From: Desulfobacteraceae bacterium
GTDB lineage: Bacteria; Desulfobacterota; Desulfobacteria; Desulfobacterales; Desulfobacteraceae
Length of the DNA stretch: 64,000 nucleotides
Reading direction: 5' to 3'
Assembly (NCBI GenBank): GCA_016743945.1
Contig: JADGFI010000018.1
Span: 1 to 64,000, forward strand
Position 1 is the stretch's first letter. Each line of letters starts with the position of its first letter. A program made the translations under genes and the position numbers. Below, piece after piece: positions 26,961 to 35,798 of this stretch. The notes under the pieces were generated by a model. That model saw only the letters and a program-made list of their open reading frames with translations. It ran no database searches and was not told the DNA's origin.

Positions 26961-27657
26961 CAAGGGCTTTGAGCGTTCTAACCAGGCTTGCTTTCACCGT
27001 TCCATTGACCCGGTCACCATCACAGGCAGCCCCCCTGAAACCCAGGATATCAGGGCCCAGGGCTGCAATCCTTGGGATATCCGATTTCCCCAGTGATCCT
27101 GCAAGGGCGGAGATAAGCCCCTTGTCCCGGCACTGGCAGATAAAATCATTAAGGTTTTCATCATTCATATGGGTGAAAAGCGTTTCACCGTTTTTTCCTG
27201 CCGTATCCAGCATACAGCCGTCAGCCCCGGCCTGGGCAGCCACCATGGGGGCCTTCAGGGTGGGAAAGGCCCCTATTATATGGGCATCGGCATAGGCGGC
27301 AGCAATTATTTTGGTTTCAGGAGAATAGTCCCTGACCGCCCTGCAAACAGCCTTTAAAAGGGTGATTGCCTGGTCTGTTGTCCTGGTTCCATAGAGTCCT
27401 ACCTTAATAAACTCCACATTACAGCAGGCCGCTCCCAGGGCTGCCAGGGCAGTTGTTCCGGGTTTATTGGGTGCATCCCCAAGTGCCACACTGATTGGCA
27501 TCTCTTTGGGGGTCTGTTGGCGCACAGCCCGGATGACATGGGGAAAATTGGCTCCCAATGCGCCTTCCAGGGGATTTTTTATGTCAAGGATATCTGTGCC
27601 TCCGGCAACGGCTGCGTAAGCTTCCTGGGTATTTACTATACTTATGAGTAATTTCAT
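26932..27657 (-). CDS. mfnB: MfnB, (5-formylfuran-3-yl)methyl phosphate synthase
   Basis: Makes the furan precursor of methanofuran from two glyceraldehyde 3-phosphates. The N-terminus MKLLISIVNTQEAYAAVAGG followed by TDILDIKNPLEGALGAN is characteristic, the lysine in DIKNP being the expected Schiff-base residue; YADAHIIGAF and LGFRGAACDG follow. ATG 27657 has AAGAGG upstream; the frame extends further without a good start. It faces the mfnDFE operon and overlaps mfnE by 29 bases at the 3' end, so antisense pairing of the two transcripts is possible. Confidence 0.9.
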   Translation of the reverse strand: MKLLISIVNTQEAYAAVAGGTDILDIKNPLEGALGANFPHVIRAVRQQTPKEMPISVALGDAPNKPGTTALAALGAACCNVEFIKVGLYGTRTTDQAITLLKAVCRAVRDYSPETKIIAAAYADAHIIGAFPTLKAPMVAAQAGADGCMLDTAGKNGETLFTHMNDENLNDFICQCRDKGLISALAGSLGKSDIPRIAALGPDILGFRGAACDGDRVNGTVKASLVRTLKALVSGPGDCQV

Positions 27658-27711
27658 GGTAGGCCTCTTTTTATTTTGTGAACCTGAACCGGTTCCGTTA
27701 GGATTAATATA

Positions 27712-28290
27712 ATGACATTGAAACAACTGGGAGTAAAAAGGAATTGGCTGTATGAGACGATTATCTCAAGCGCTGGTGCCGGCCTTTTTCATGCAGCACC
27801 CTTTGGAATAAGAATTCTTGATTTCCAAAGGATTGCCATTGATATGTTCAAAGGATCAAAATCACTTGAAAATATATTAAATTCAGGCGAGTTTGCCATT
27901 AACACAATGGATGACCCCAGGTGTTTCTATGATGCTCTCTGGGACAAGAAATCATTGCAATTTTCCCGGGCCTGTAAAATTTGCGCCCCGGTCTTAATCA
28001 ATACCCAAGCCAGTATTGAGGTTCGTGTCATGGATACCCAGGACAGGGGAAAAACCTGCCTTGTCACTGCCGGGGTTGTCCATGTTGAGGTTCGCACACC
28101 AGGGGAACTTATAAACCGTGCCAAGCACCTTGTTCTTGAAAGTGTTATCATGGCAACAAGACTCTTCTTGGTTCCCGGAACCAGCCTCGAAAAGAGGATA
28201 AGGGAAAATTACAGGGTGGTCAGAAAAGTGGCTCCGGAATCGGCCTACGAAGAGACCATGGCCCGGTTGGTAAAGGATTGTTTTGGTTAA
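27712..28290 (+). CDS. DUF447 family protein of the H4MPT cluster
   Basis: A DUF447-type protein, probably a flavin-binding split-barrel, found with H4MPT genes in methanogens and methylotrophs. The opening WLYETIISSAGAGLFHAAPFG is the family signature. The reaction is unknown; an FMN-dependent reduction or flavin-handling role is a fair guess. Its start lies 55 bases from the divergent mfnB start, so both share a short promoter region. Confidence 0.78.
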   Translation: MTLKQLGVKRNWLYETIISSAGAGLFHAAPFGIRILDFQRIAIDMFKGSKSLENILNSGEFAINTMDDPRCFYDALWDKKSLQFSRACKICAPVLINTQASIEVRVMDTQDRGKTCLVTAGVVHVEVRTPGELINRAKHLVLESVIMATRLFLVPGTSLEKRIRENYRVVRKVAPESAYEETMARLVKDCFG

Positions 28291-28306
28291 GAAAAATTTA
28301 ACTTGT

Positions 28307-28345
28307 GAAATATTCGGGCCTAAGGCCCGGGAATGAATATTTTTT
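28307..28345 (+). terminator. Hairpin terminator between the convergent DUF447 and DHPS-like genes
   Basis: The stem pairs ATTCGGGCC with GGCCCGGGAAT around a TAA loop and is flanked by AAATATTC/GAATATTTTTT, giving a T-run on the plus strand. It lies between convergent ends at 28290 and 28344, so it most clearly ends the DUF447 transcript. Confidence 0.65.
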
Positions 28346-29696
28346 ATACTTTTGTTCTATTAGACGCGTCTGTGGCACATCCCCAATAGAGATCATTGTC
28401 CTGGGAATAGGGCTTGCCAAGCTGCCAGGCAATCTGGGCACGGGCAAGTTCCCCCCCCATATAAAAGGCATGGGAGGCATCTTTTTGAAGTGAAGGAAAA
28501 TGGTCAAAAACTTCTTTGGGATTTTTTGTTTTTAAAAGACCCTCATTATTATATACATGGATACCAGATTGGGTTACCTGGATACGGAAATTGGGGTCAT
28601 CGACTTCTGCGGCCAGCTCCTGTATTTCATTGTCACCCGCGGCAAAAGGTTCCCGGGCATGGAGGCTTGCAAGGCCGCTATGGTAGCCCTTGGGAAGGGA
28701 GCCATCCTGTTTTGCCCGGTACATGATCCTTCGGGCAAGGTCCAGTTCGGCCACGCACCGCCTGGCATGTGGGCTTACCTGGGTGGTCAAAAGATTTGAG
28801 ATCCCAAGTTCCGACATTATGCCGGATAAGAGAGCGTTTATGCCGACTGTATCTGCCTCGGTCAGCTCTGTCAAATTGCCGGTGCCCATCATGATCTCAA
28901 TATCGGGATAGAGAGTCCTTAACCTTTGGTACCGGACAATGGAATCGACAAACCCAAAATGGATGGGATCAATGATCGGATCAGCAATAAAGGGGATTCC
29001 TCTCTCCAGGCAGAAATCAATACTCCGGAGAAGAGAATCTGTGTCATCGGGGTTTTCCGGGATCAGAACGGGAATAGCCTCAACCTTGTCTGCCACCCAT
29101 AGAGTGCTCTCCTTAAGGCTTAGAAGATAGCTTGCCCCGGCCTGGGCTCCCCTCATCAGCATGGCAGGATCCATTGAATCCACACTTACGACAAAATCAT
29201 GGCTGACAAGGGTTTCAATTATCTCTTCAAGAAGGGGAAAAGGTGTTCCCGGCAGACACCCTAGGTCAATAACATCGGCACCGTCATGGCCATAGGAACG
29301 AGCTCTGGCAAGCGCTTCCCGGCTGCTGAGTCTTGGCCCGTCTACAATCTCTGCAAAAATTTTAACCTGGTGACGGCTTAAATCCGGGGGATTTATCCCC
29401 CGGCCCAGAAACAGGGGCAATTCCTTGAGATCATTGGGGCCCCGTTCCAAGGGAATTCCCAATTGCGTGCCAGCCTCTTTTAAATTCCCTATACAGAGGC
29501 CAGGGGTTATGATCCGGTCTGCTTTTATGGTGCCTTCTAAATGAGAGACAATCATATGGGTTGTCATCAAACCTGCAACGCTTATGGGCAGGACCTTGAT
29601 CTCAAAACTGAATTCATCTGTGTCAATGGATTCCAATACTTTTGAAAGGCTTTTTTGTGCAAGTCTTCCTGTTAAAAGCAGTAGATGTTTTGTCAT
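28344..29696 (-). CDS. Dihydropteroate-synthase-like protein of H4MPT synthesis
   Basis: The core resembles pterin-binding (DHPS) domains: HDGADVIDLGCLPGTPFPLL, FVVSVDSMDPAMLMRGAQAG and PFIADPIIDP. It is preceded by ~115 residues (LLLLTGRLAQKSLSKVLESI...) and followed by a C-terminal extension. This layout is that of the long archaeal/methylotroph DHPS-like proteins thought to join the pterin to ribofuranosylaminobenzene phosphate. ATG 29696 is preferred; a longer frame exists but its N-terminus (QPMGCLLFLQW) looks non-coding. It is the last clear H4MPT gene and is transcribed toward DUF447. Confidence 0.8.
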   Translation of the reverse strand: MTKHLLLLTGRLAQKSLSKVLESIDTDEFSFEIKVLPISVAGLMTTHMIVSHLEGTIKADRIITPGLCIGNLKEAGTQLGIPLERGPNDLKELPLFLGRGINPPDLSRHQVKIFAEIVDGPRLSSREALARARSYGHDGADVIDLGCLPGTPFPLLEEIIETLVSHDFVVSVDSMDPAMLMRGAQAGASYLLSLKESTLWVADKVEAIPVLIPENPDDTDSLLRSIDFCLERGIPFIADPIIDPIHFGFVDSIVRYQRLRTLYPDIEIMMGTGNLTELTEADTVGINALLSGIMSELGISNLLTTQVSPHARRCVAELDLARRIMYRAKQDGSLPKGYHSGLASLHAREPFAAGDNEIQELAAEVDDPNFRIQVTQSGIHVYNNEGLLKTKNPKEVFDHFPSLQKDASHAFYMGGELARAQIAWQLGKPYSQDNDLYWGCATDASNRTKV

Positions 29697-30176
29697 GAAA
29701 TAGTCCCATTGCAAAAAAAGGAGGCACCCCATTGGCTGCGGCCTGTTTTTTTTTGAATAGCTCCGCATTCTTGGTTACAGGCCAAGATAACTCTAAGCTA
29801 TTGATTTTATGTTCTATACCTTGCTTGACATCCATTGATTGTTTCCTGGTGGTGAACAATGCTCATAACCTTGTTTTGAACTCAACTTCAGCCTGACAAA
29901 CAAAAAAAGACATTCTAAAAAATATTTAGACTGTCAACTTAAAACTCTGGTTCCCGGCCTGATCATATCATGGAATAATATTCTTGCTTCCATCGGACAT
30001 TCCGTATATTTGAAAAAGAGTTTTTGAATATACGAGAAAAAAATAGTCAATTGTAGTAAAATAGTCAATAATAATTTGGTTTTTTATTTTTGAAAAAAAA
30101 GCCTATATCATGCGTATGATGGACACAAAAAGTAACGATTTCCGTCCTGCCCCATCCCATCAAGAATCAATGTCCA
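29697..30176 (-). promoter_or_regulatory. Intergenic region upstream of the DHPS-like gene with inverted repeats
   Basis: No gene is supported here. It holds an inverted repeat with 8-base arms CGTATATT (30003-30010) and AATATACG (30027-30034), the inner flanks being A- and T-runs that extend pairing. Two AATAGTCAAT-type direct repeats lie near 30045-30075, and ATCAT-GCGT-ATGAT lies near 30108-30120. These are plausible regulator sites for the DHPS-like gene; no promoter could be fixed. Confidence 0.35.
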
Positions 30177-30749
30177 TTAAGAATCTATGGTTTTAAGCAT
30201 CAGATCAACAATTTCCTTGACCGAGGTTGTTTCTGTTTCTAAAAGCCTCTGGAGGATGAAGCCGTCCACCACTGCCACCAAAAATTTTGATTTGGCAGGA
30301 ATTGCGGTTTGGGAACCGGGCATTTTTGCATAGGCTTTATCCACCAGGCCAAACCATTGGGAATAGGTTTGCTGGAATCGTTTTTTCAGGGAGTCATTGC
30401 CTGAAACAGCTTCCCTGACCAGATACAGGTGGAGGCGACTGCGGGCCTCGGAGGTGAGCAGGGTCTCAAAAAAGGCGGTGAACATAATTTCCCAGGAGGG
30501 GGAGCTGTTTTTTTCAATCATTGAAAACAGCGCTGTGGTCATCCGTTCCATGTGCAGATCGGCCATGTCAAAGATCAGGTCAGCCTTGCTGGCATAATAA
30601 TAAAAAAGGGTGCCCTTGCTCAGGCCTGACGCCCTGGCAATCTGGGCCAGGCTGGTTTTATCCACCCCTTGTTCACTGATCATGGCCATGGCTGTTTCAA
30701 TGATTTTCCGGCGATTGTTCTCCCCTGATCCCTTGGTGGTTTTTGCCAT
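30177..30749 (-). CDS. TetR/AcrR family regulator, probable repressor of the AOR/ADH operon
   Basis: The N-terminal helix-turn-helix is clear (IIETAMAMISEQGVDKTSLAQI then ARASGLSKGTLFYYYASKADL). The ligand-binding domain is unassigned. It is the last gene of the minus-strand operon starting near 36.3 kb and its ATG directly follows the ferredoxin stop. The perfect 14-bp-arm palindrome at 36388-36421 is the likely operator, giving autoregulation. The inducer may be an alcohol, aldehyde or acyl-CoA, judging only from the operon. Confidence 0.9.
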   Translation of the reverse strand: MAKTTKGSGENNRRKIIETAMAMISEQGVDKTSLAQIARASGLSKGTLFYYYASKADLIFDMADLHMERMTTALFSMIEKNSSPSWEIMFTAFFETLLTSEARSRLHLYLVREAVSGNDSLKKRFQQTYSQWFGLVDKAYAKMPGSQTAIPAKSKFLVAVVDGFILQRLLETETTSVKEIVDLMLKTIDS

Positions 30750-31199
30750 TTAACTCGCCTTTTTAACCAATTTTGGTGATTTTGATAAACGGGGTCCCAT
30801 GGTAATGGCTTCCACAGGGCAGTCCGCTGCACAGAACCCGCAACCCATGCAGATGGACTCATCGGGCAGGCAGGGGAACACATGGCGGCTGCCCACCTTC
30901 TGCAAATTGGCATCCAAAGCGCCGGCCGGGCAGGTGTCCAGGCAGATGCCGCAGGATATGCAGGCATTCAGGTTGAATGTGGGTTTTTCCCAGTCTTGTT
31001 TCTTTATCTGTTGGGCCACCACACCGAAATTATCTTCCACAGCTTTTGCAGGGCAGATCCTTCCGCAGGCACCACATTCAATGCAGATGGCCGGGTTTAT
31101 CGCGTGAAGACCTTTTTTTTCGCCCACGATCGCCTGGGAAGGGCAGATGGTCTGGCAATTTGTGCATCCGATACATGATTCTAATATAAAATATGCCAT
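30750..31199 (-). CDS. Polyferredoxin with four [4Fe-4S] motifs, AOR electron partner
   Basis: Four CxxCxxCxxxCP-type motifs are visible: CIGCTNCQTICP, CIECGACGRICP, CISCGICLDTCP and CMGCGFCAADCP. It can bind up to four [4Fe-4S] clusters and, 22 bases downstream of the AOR-family gene, should carry its electrons, as do the partner subunits of multi-subunit AOR enzymes. No signal peptide, so cytoplasmic. TetR follows immediately. Confidence 0.9.
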   Translation of the reverse strand: MAYFILESCIGCTNCQTICPSQAIVGEKKGLHAINPAICIECGACGRICPAKAVEDNFGVVAQQIKKQDWEKPTFNLNACISCGICLDTCPAGALDANLQKVGSRHVFPCLPDESICMGCGFCAADCPVEAITMGPRLSKSPKLVKKAS

Positions 31200-31221
31200 G
31201 ATGTATCTCTCCTATAATGGG

Positions 31222-33186
31222 TTAGGCAACTGAAGCGAGCCCTTCAATGGTTTCCCTGGAGGGAATGCCGGTTTCCGGGTCCCACCCAAACAAACTCCAA
31301 TAATCTTTCATCATGGTATCAATATCAACACTGCGGCCTTTGTTGGCCCCCCGGGTTTGGGCGGGCAGTCCCAAAAGGCGGTCACTTATCCTATTGTCCT
31401 TTGGCAAAAGGCCTTGACGGACGTTGAATGCCTGCTTTAAAGTTTGGATATTGGTACCGATTTCCATGTACTGCTCCGGGGTCCGGTGCCAGCCTGTGGC
31501 GGCATTGAGCCAGTCAAAAATTCTAATTCGTTTGGCACCCAGGAATCCTCCGAACAAGCAGGCACCCGAACCGTTCATGACGTTCAGATACTGGGAGTTG
31601 GCCTTGCCGATCCGGGCATGTTTGATGTTTTTTTTGTACTTGCTGCTTTTCATATAGACGGGTCCCATTTTGGGAACCCCCTTTACCTTTTTCCAGAGCT
31701 GGTACATTTCATAGTAAAGGCCAGCGCCGTTGGTATGACGACCAGGGGCTGGTTCCACGCTGTAATGGAGGGCAAATCCCGGGTCATTTCTTGAATCATG
31801 CATGGCAGGCTCCTGACCTCCGGCATGGATGGCAATTTTATCAGCTCCCTTGCCGATGCGTTCTGCGGCAACTTTAACCCCGTCTGCCAAAATGTCCCCG
31901 ATGCCATCCCGGGTGATCATTTTTTCTATGAGAAATTCAATGGCGATAGGATCCCCCCATTTAAGCTCAACGCCCATGGTATCTCTGGTGGTGATAATGC
32001 CTCGTTCAAAACATTCCATGGCAAATCCCACGGCGTGGCCGGCGGAGATGCTGTCCATACCGGCCCGGTTGAGCAATTCGTTGAGATAAAAGACCGAGTC
32101 CACGTTCTTGTTCATGAGAAAACCACCCAGGGACAGGACTGTTTCATATTCAGGCTTGTGGGTCTCAGAAAATTTGCCGTCTGTTTTGCAGATGCCGCCG
32201 CACCCCAGGGGACAGGAATAACAATGGAATTTGGCCTCCTCTTTTCGGATGAAGACATCGGGATTGGAACTGCGGCTCTTGAAAAATCCCCAGTCTTTAT
32301 TTGTGCCATTCCAGTTTTTAATGGGGGAATCTCCCATTTCAACGGACATCTGGTTCATGGAAACCGTGCCCCATTTTCGCAAAAGTATTTTGTAAAGAAG
32401 TCCATCCTGGGTGAGGACAGCGGGCATCATCCGCATGAGGGCCCCAATGGGGGCGGTGAGAAATCCCGGTACAAAGGGAGGCTGGAACTGGACCCAGCGA
32501 TTGCAGATCTGGCTGAGCCGTTTGATTTCTTCCCTGTTGTGGACGCCGATTCGTTGGGTTCCTGCCAGTACCAGGGCTTTCAAATTTTTGGATCCCATGA
32601 CAGCCCCCAGGCCGGACCGGGCAGCGATGCGGCCTTTGTCCGTTGAAACACCTGAAATAAGAGAAAGATTTTCACCGGATTGGCCAATGCAGGCCACCCG
32701 GGCATTCTTCTTTTTTAGGCTGTTTATAAGATGGGTTTCGGTCTCCACTGCATCCATGCCCCAGATTGTTGCGGCATCCCTCAATTCCATGGTGGTATCA
32801 TCCACATACAAATAGACAGGCTTGGGGCTGATCCCTTTAAAAAAGATACCGTCAACCCCGCAGCGTTTAATGGCCGGGGAAAAACTGCCCCCGCAATTGG
32901 CTTCCCCCCAGCCTTTGGTCAGGGGGGATTTCCCCACCACCATCCATCGGCCCGTGAACAAAGATCCTGTTCCGGTGAGCAGCCCTGATACAAATCCCAG
33001 GAGATTGTCAGGTCCCAGGGGATCGGCACCCGCCGGAATCCTATGATAGAGCAGGTGGGCGGCAAGGCCCATGCCCGATAAAAAAGATTCGTAGACTATT
33101 GGCGAGAGTCGTTCTATCTGGATTTTTCCCGTCGTCAGGTCCACATTCATGATTTTTCCCATATAGCCCTTGCTTTGTTTATCCAT
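31222..33186 (-). CDS. Aldehyde ferredoxin oxidoreductase family (tungstopterin) enzyme
   Basis: The AOR fold is indicated by YMGKIMNVDLTTGKI at the N-terminus, the GWGEANCGGSF pterin-binding region, a [4Fe-4S] motif CYSCPLGC at about residues 322-329 and NGSGACLFGG for the late cysteine. At 654 residues it is longer than classical AOR (about 605) and near the size of BamB-type members. Context (alcohol dehydrogenases, polyferredoxin) supports aldehyde oxidation to acid; no benzoyl-CoA genes are nearby, so a BamB role is not supported. AAGGAG lies 8 bases before the ATG. Confidence 0.88.
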   Translation of the reverse strand: MDKQSKGYMGKIMNVDLTTGKIQIERLSPIVYESFLSGMGLAAHLLYHRIPAGADPLGPDNLLGFVSGLLTGTGSLFTGRWMVVGKSPLTKGWGEANCGGSFSPAIKRCGVDGIFFKGISPKPVYLYVDDTTMELRDAATIWGMDAVETETHLINSLKKKNARVACIGQSGENLSLISGVSTDKGRIAARSGLGAVMGSKNLKALVLAGTQRIGVHNREEIKRLSQICNRWVQFQPPFVPGFLTAPIGALMRMMPAVLTQDGLLYKILLRKWGTVSMNQMSVEMGDSPIKNWNGTNKDWGFFKSRSSNPDVFIRKEEAKFHCYSCPLGCGGICKTDGKFSETHKPEYETVLSLGGFLMNKNVDSVFYLNELLNRAGMDSISAGHAVGFAMECFERGIITTRDTMGVELKWGDPIAIEFLIEKMITRDGIGDILADGVKVAAERIGKGADKIAIHAGGQEPAMHDSRNDPGFALHYSVEPAPGRHTNGAGLYYEMYQLWKKVKGVPKMGPVYMKSSKYKKNIKHARIGKANSQYLNVMNGSGACLFGGFLGAKRIRIFDWLNAATGWHRTPEQYMEIGTNIQTLKQAFNVRQGLLPKDNRISDRLLGLPAQTRGANKGRSVDIDTMMKDYWSLFGWDPETGIPSRETIEGLASVA

Positions 33187-33230
33187 TTGCTTTGCTCCTT
33201 AGCCTTATCCTTGTTTGATGTTTGATCCGG

Positions 33231-34463
33231 CTATTTATTGTTAAGGGGAGTTCCTTCCCAGGCCGCCCTAAGAACCATGAGGCAGTCTTCAAAATCCATA
33301 TCTTCCGGGTTGAAAAAGAGCGTTCCGTCTCCCAGAGCAGTCGTTGCAATCTGCTCTAATTTTTTTTCCGGGACCATGGGGGTTCCCTGTTTGTCCATTA
33401 TCTCTTTAAAACAGGTGGCATGGGCGGCGTTCGTGGCCAGGTTAAGGTTTTGGTTGAGCTCTCGGATACAGGCAATGGCCTTACGGGCACGGTCTTTTTT
33501 CGGGGTGCAGGCATATCGTTCTTTCCCTGCCAGGGGAAGCAACAGTTGGGCAATTCGATCTTCTATTTTGTGGAAATTGTATTCCAGGCCATAGGGCAGG
33601 AGAATGGCCATGCAGGTGCCGTGGGGTACATGGCAGACAGATCCCACGGAGTGGCCCAACGCATGGACCATGCCCACCATGGCATTGGAAAAGGCAACCC
33701 CGGCCATGGTGGCCGCTGTTGCCAGGGCCAGGCGGCCTACCTTGTCTGCGGGGTTTTCAATGACCTGGAAAAGATGGCTGCAAATGAGTTGTATGGCTTC
33801 AAAGGCATGGGCATCGCTCAGGGGGTTTTTTGCGAGCATGACAGAGGCTTCCACTGCATGGGCCATGGCATCCATGGCAGTGGCTGCCGTGATATGGGGC
33901 GGAAGGGTCAGGGTCATCCGTGAATCAATGATGGCGGCATCGGGCAATAAAAAATAGGAGCCAAACATCATCTTCCGGTTGTTTTCAGGGTCGGCAATCA
34001 CAGCGGCACTGGTTACTTCAGAGCCGGTCCCTGCGGTGGTGGGGACAGCGATGAGGGGGTTTAGTTTTCGCTTAAGGGCTCCCGCTCCTGTGAATTCCAT
34101 GAGATCGTCTGCTTTTTCCGAGACCAGGATATTGATTCCTTTGGCTGTGTCAAGGACAGATCCCCCGCCCACGGCAATGATGGCATCGCAGCCTTTTTCC
34201 CGGTAAACAACGGCCAGGTGGTTGACCACCTTTAAATCTGAATCAGGGGGCACTCCGTCTTCAATCGTTTTAATGGCAAGCGCGTCACCCATTGCCCCAA
34301 GGACAATATCAACAAGGCCCGCCGCCCGTACGCCCTTGTCCGTCAAAACCATGGGATTTTTCGCATCCATGGCCAGGAGCAGATCAGGTATTTTTTCAAG
34401 GGCATCGTGGCCTGCCACCATGTTCACCCGGCAGCAAAATTCATAATAATCGGGGATATACAT
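33231..34463 (-). CDS. Iron-containing alcohol dehydrogenase
   Basis: Group III alcohol dehydrogenase: NAD loop GGGSVLDTAKG, PTTAGTGSEVTSAAV, and metal ligands in DAMAHAVEA (Asp, His), HALGHSVG (His) and HVPHG (His). All four expected metal ligands are present, so the enzyme should be active. It would interconvert an alcohol and aldehyde, handing the aldehyde to the AOR-family enzyme 44 bases downstream. Substrate range is not readable. It is paralogous to the degenerate gene just upstream. Confidence 0.92.
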   Translation of the reverse strand: MYIPDYYEFCCRVNMVAGHDALEKIPDLLLAMDAKNPMVLTDKGVRAAGLVDIVLGAMGDALAIKTIEDGVPPDSDLKVVNHLAVVYREKGCDAIIAVGGGSVLDTAKGINILVSEKADDLMEFTGAGALKRKLNPLIAVPTTAGTGSEVTSAAVIADPENNRKMMFGSYFLLPDAAIIDSRMTLTLPPHITAATAMDAMAHAVEASVMLAKNPLSDAHAFEAIQLICSHLFQVIENPADKVGRLALATAATMAGVAFSNAMVGMVHALGHSVGSVCHVPHGTCMAILLPYGLEYNFHKIEDRIAQLLLPLAGKERYACTPKKDRARKAIACIRELNQNLNLATNAAHATCFKEIMDKQGTPMVPEKKLEQIATTALGDGTLFFNPEDMDFEDCLMVLRAAWEGTPLNNK

Positions 34464-34474
34464 ATTTTTTTCCT

Positions 34475-35764
34475 TTATGACAGGTTCTGGTAAGCTCTGT
34501 CTTTTGATCGGCCGTCAAGGGCATGGGTCAGGATGGCCTGGACCTGTTTGGGATCAATGTCTTGGCATTCCGTGCCAGAAATTTCAGACTGGGAGAACAG
34601 GGCCTGGGCCAGGTCGGATATTGCTTGCTTGTCCAGACAGGTATCTGCCAGGGTCCGGGGGGAGGTGCCCCGACAAATCCGGTAGAGTTCATTGAGAAGA
34701 GACTGGATTTTATGGATGGCCGCACCGGGGCGCTGGGGCTTGGGAAGGAGGCTGAATTCATCTGGTCCCAAAAGTGCCAATGCCAGGTTTCCAAGCTCAG
34801 TTTTGTTGGCCATAAGATCCAGGATTGCTGGAACAAGGATGGCCATGGCCTGCCCAGGGGATGCCGTACAATGGTTTGCAAGATGCTTGCCCAATTGAAT
34901 GCTCAAAAGTCCCCTGCAATTGGTCATTATAATCCCCGTGATCACCGAGGCATGGGCAAGACGTGCCAGGTGACGCTTTGCTGTTTTTGTATCCAATTTT
35001 TTGACCGCTTTTTTATTCGGAGCCTCTTGGGAAGCAATCATCTGGCTTACCAGGGGGACAAAATTTTCCATGATAAGCCCAATGCCGGTGGCACAATAGG
35101 CCCTGGCCGGGGGATTGCCTGAAAGGACATGGGCTTCGCAGCAGACAGACAGACAGGTCAGGCCTGCATTGATAAGGGTGTCAAATGTGTCCTGGGTGAG
35201 TATTTGGGGGTCTATTATTGCCAGGTCCGGTGCAAGAAAAGGGGAGCTGAATCTCTTGCCTTTAAACCGGGCAATGGTGTCGGTTTCCATACCGGTTCCC
35301 ATGCCCGTGGGAATATAGGCAAAGGGGGCCAGGGGTTGGGTGACCCGGGGAAGATCGGTGGCTTTGAGGGCACCCGTTTTTAAGGCACCCGTTTTTAAGG
35401 CATCGGGGCCCAGGGTGACGGCTATATTCAGGGCCTTGGCCAGATCAACCACTTTTCCGGTTCCAAGGGCAATGATGGCATCAAACCCTTTATCAATATA
35501 GAGTTTATAAAAGGTTTTGAGAAATTCAATCTCTTTGTCGGCATCCAGGTCCCTGGGAAGGTGCGGGCAGATACCAAGGGTCATTCCTGATTCTTTAAAG
35601 GCCCGGATCAATGGCCTGGTACTGCCAAATTTGGCATCTTTGTCCAGGAGGACCAGGGGCTTTTGACTCCCCATGCTGGACAGATCAAAGGGCAGATGCT
35701 CCAGACTGTTCATTCCAAACCCGATTTTGGTCCGGCATAAAAAGGTAAAATCATCTAGGCTCAT
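34475..35764 (-). CDS. Degenerate iron-alcohol-dehydrogenase paralogue lacking metal ligands
   Basis: Fold and length (429) match the Fe-ADH beside it, but the catalytic signatures are changed. The NAD loop reads ALGTGKVVDLAKA instead of GGGSVLDTAKG. The Asp/His of DAMAHAVEA align with Thr and Val in TCLSVCCEA. The HALGHSVG and VPHG histidines are replaced in SIQLGKHL and ASPG. The frame is intact, so it is not a pseudogene; it may be a regulatory or structural partner of the active ADH or bind another ligand. A KTGALKTGALKAT near residue 122 shows a small internal duplication. The start is followed at 11 bases by the next gene in the operon. Confidence 0.8.
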   Translation of the reverse strand: MSLDDFTFLCRTKIGFGMNSLEHLPFDLSSMGSQKPLVLLDKDAKFGSTRPLIRAFKESGMTLGICPHLPRDLDADKEIEFLKTFYKLYIDKGFDAIIALGTGKVVDLAKALNIAVTLGPDALKTGALKTGALKATDLPRVTQPLAPFAYIPTGMGTGMETDTIARFKGKRFSSPFLAPDLAIIDPQILTQDTFDTLINAGLTCLSVCCEAHVLSGNPPARAYCATGIGLIMENFVPLVSQMIASQEAPNKKAVKKLDTKTAKRHLARLAHASVITGIIMTNCRGLLSIQLGKHLANHCTASPGQAMAILVPAILDLMANKTELGNLALALLGPDEFSLLPKPQRPGAAIHKIQSLLNELYRICRGTSPRTLADTCLDKQAISDLAQALFSQSEISGTECQDIDPKQVQAILTHALDGRSKDRAYQNLS

Positions 35765-35798
35765 GATGGTTTCCTTGCTCCTTTTATAGGATGTCGTT

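Noticed and set aside
31798..32646. Long plus-strand frame inside the AOR gene
   Set aside because: Antisense shadow of the AOR coding sequence with no recognisable motifs.
31222..33186. Assigning the AOR-family enzyme as BamB (benzoyl-CoA reductase)
   Set aside because: Length is BamB-like but no bam genes or aromatic-degradation genes are nearby; alcohol dehydrogenases suit an aldehyde oxidoreductase better.
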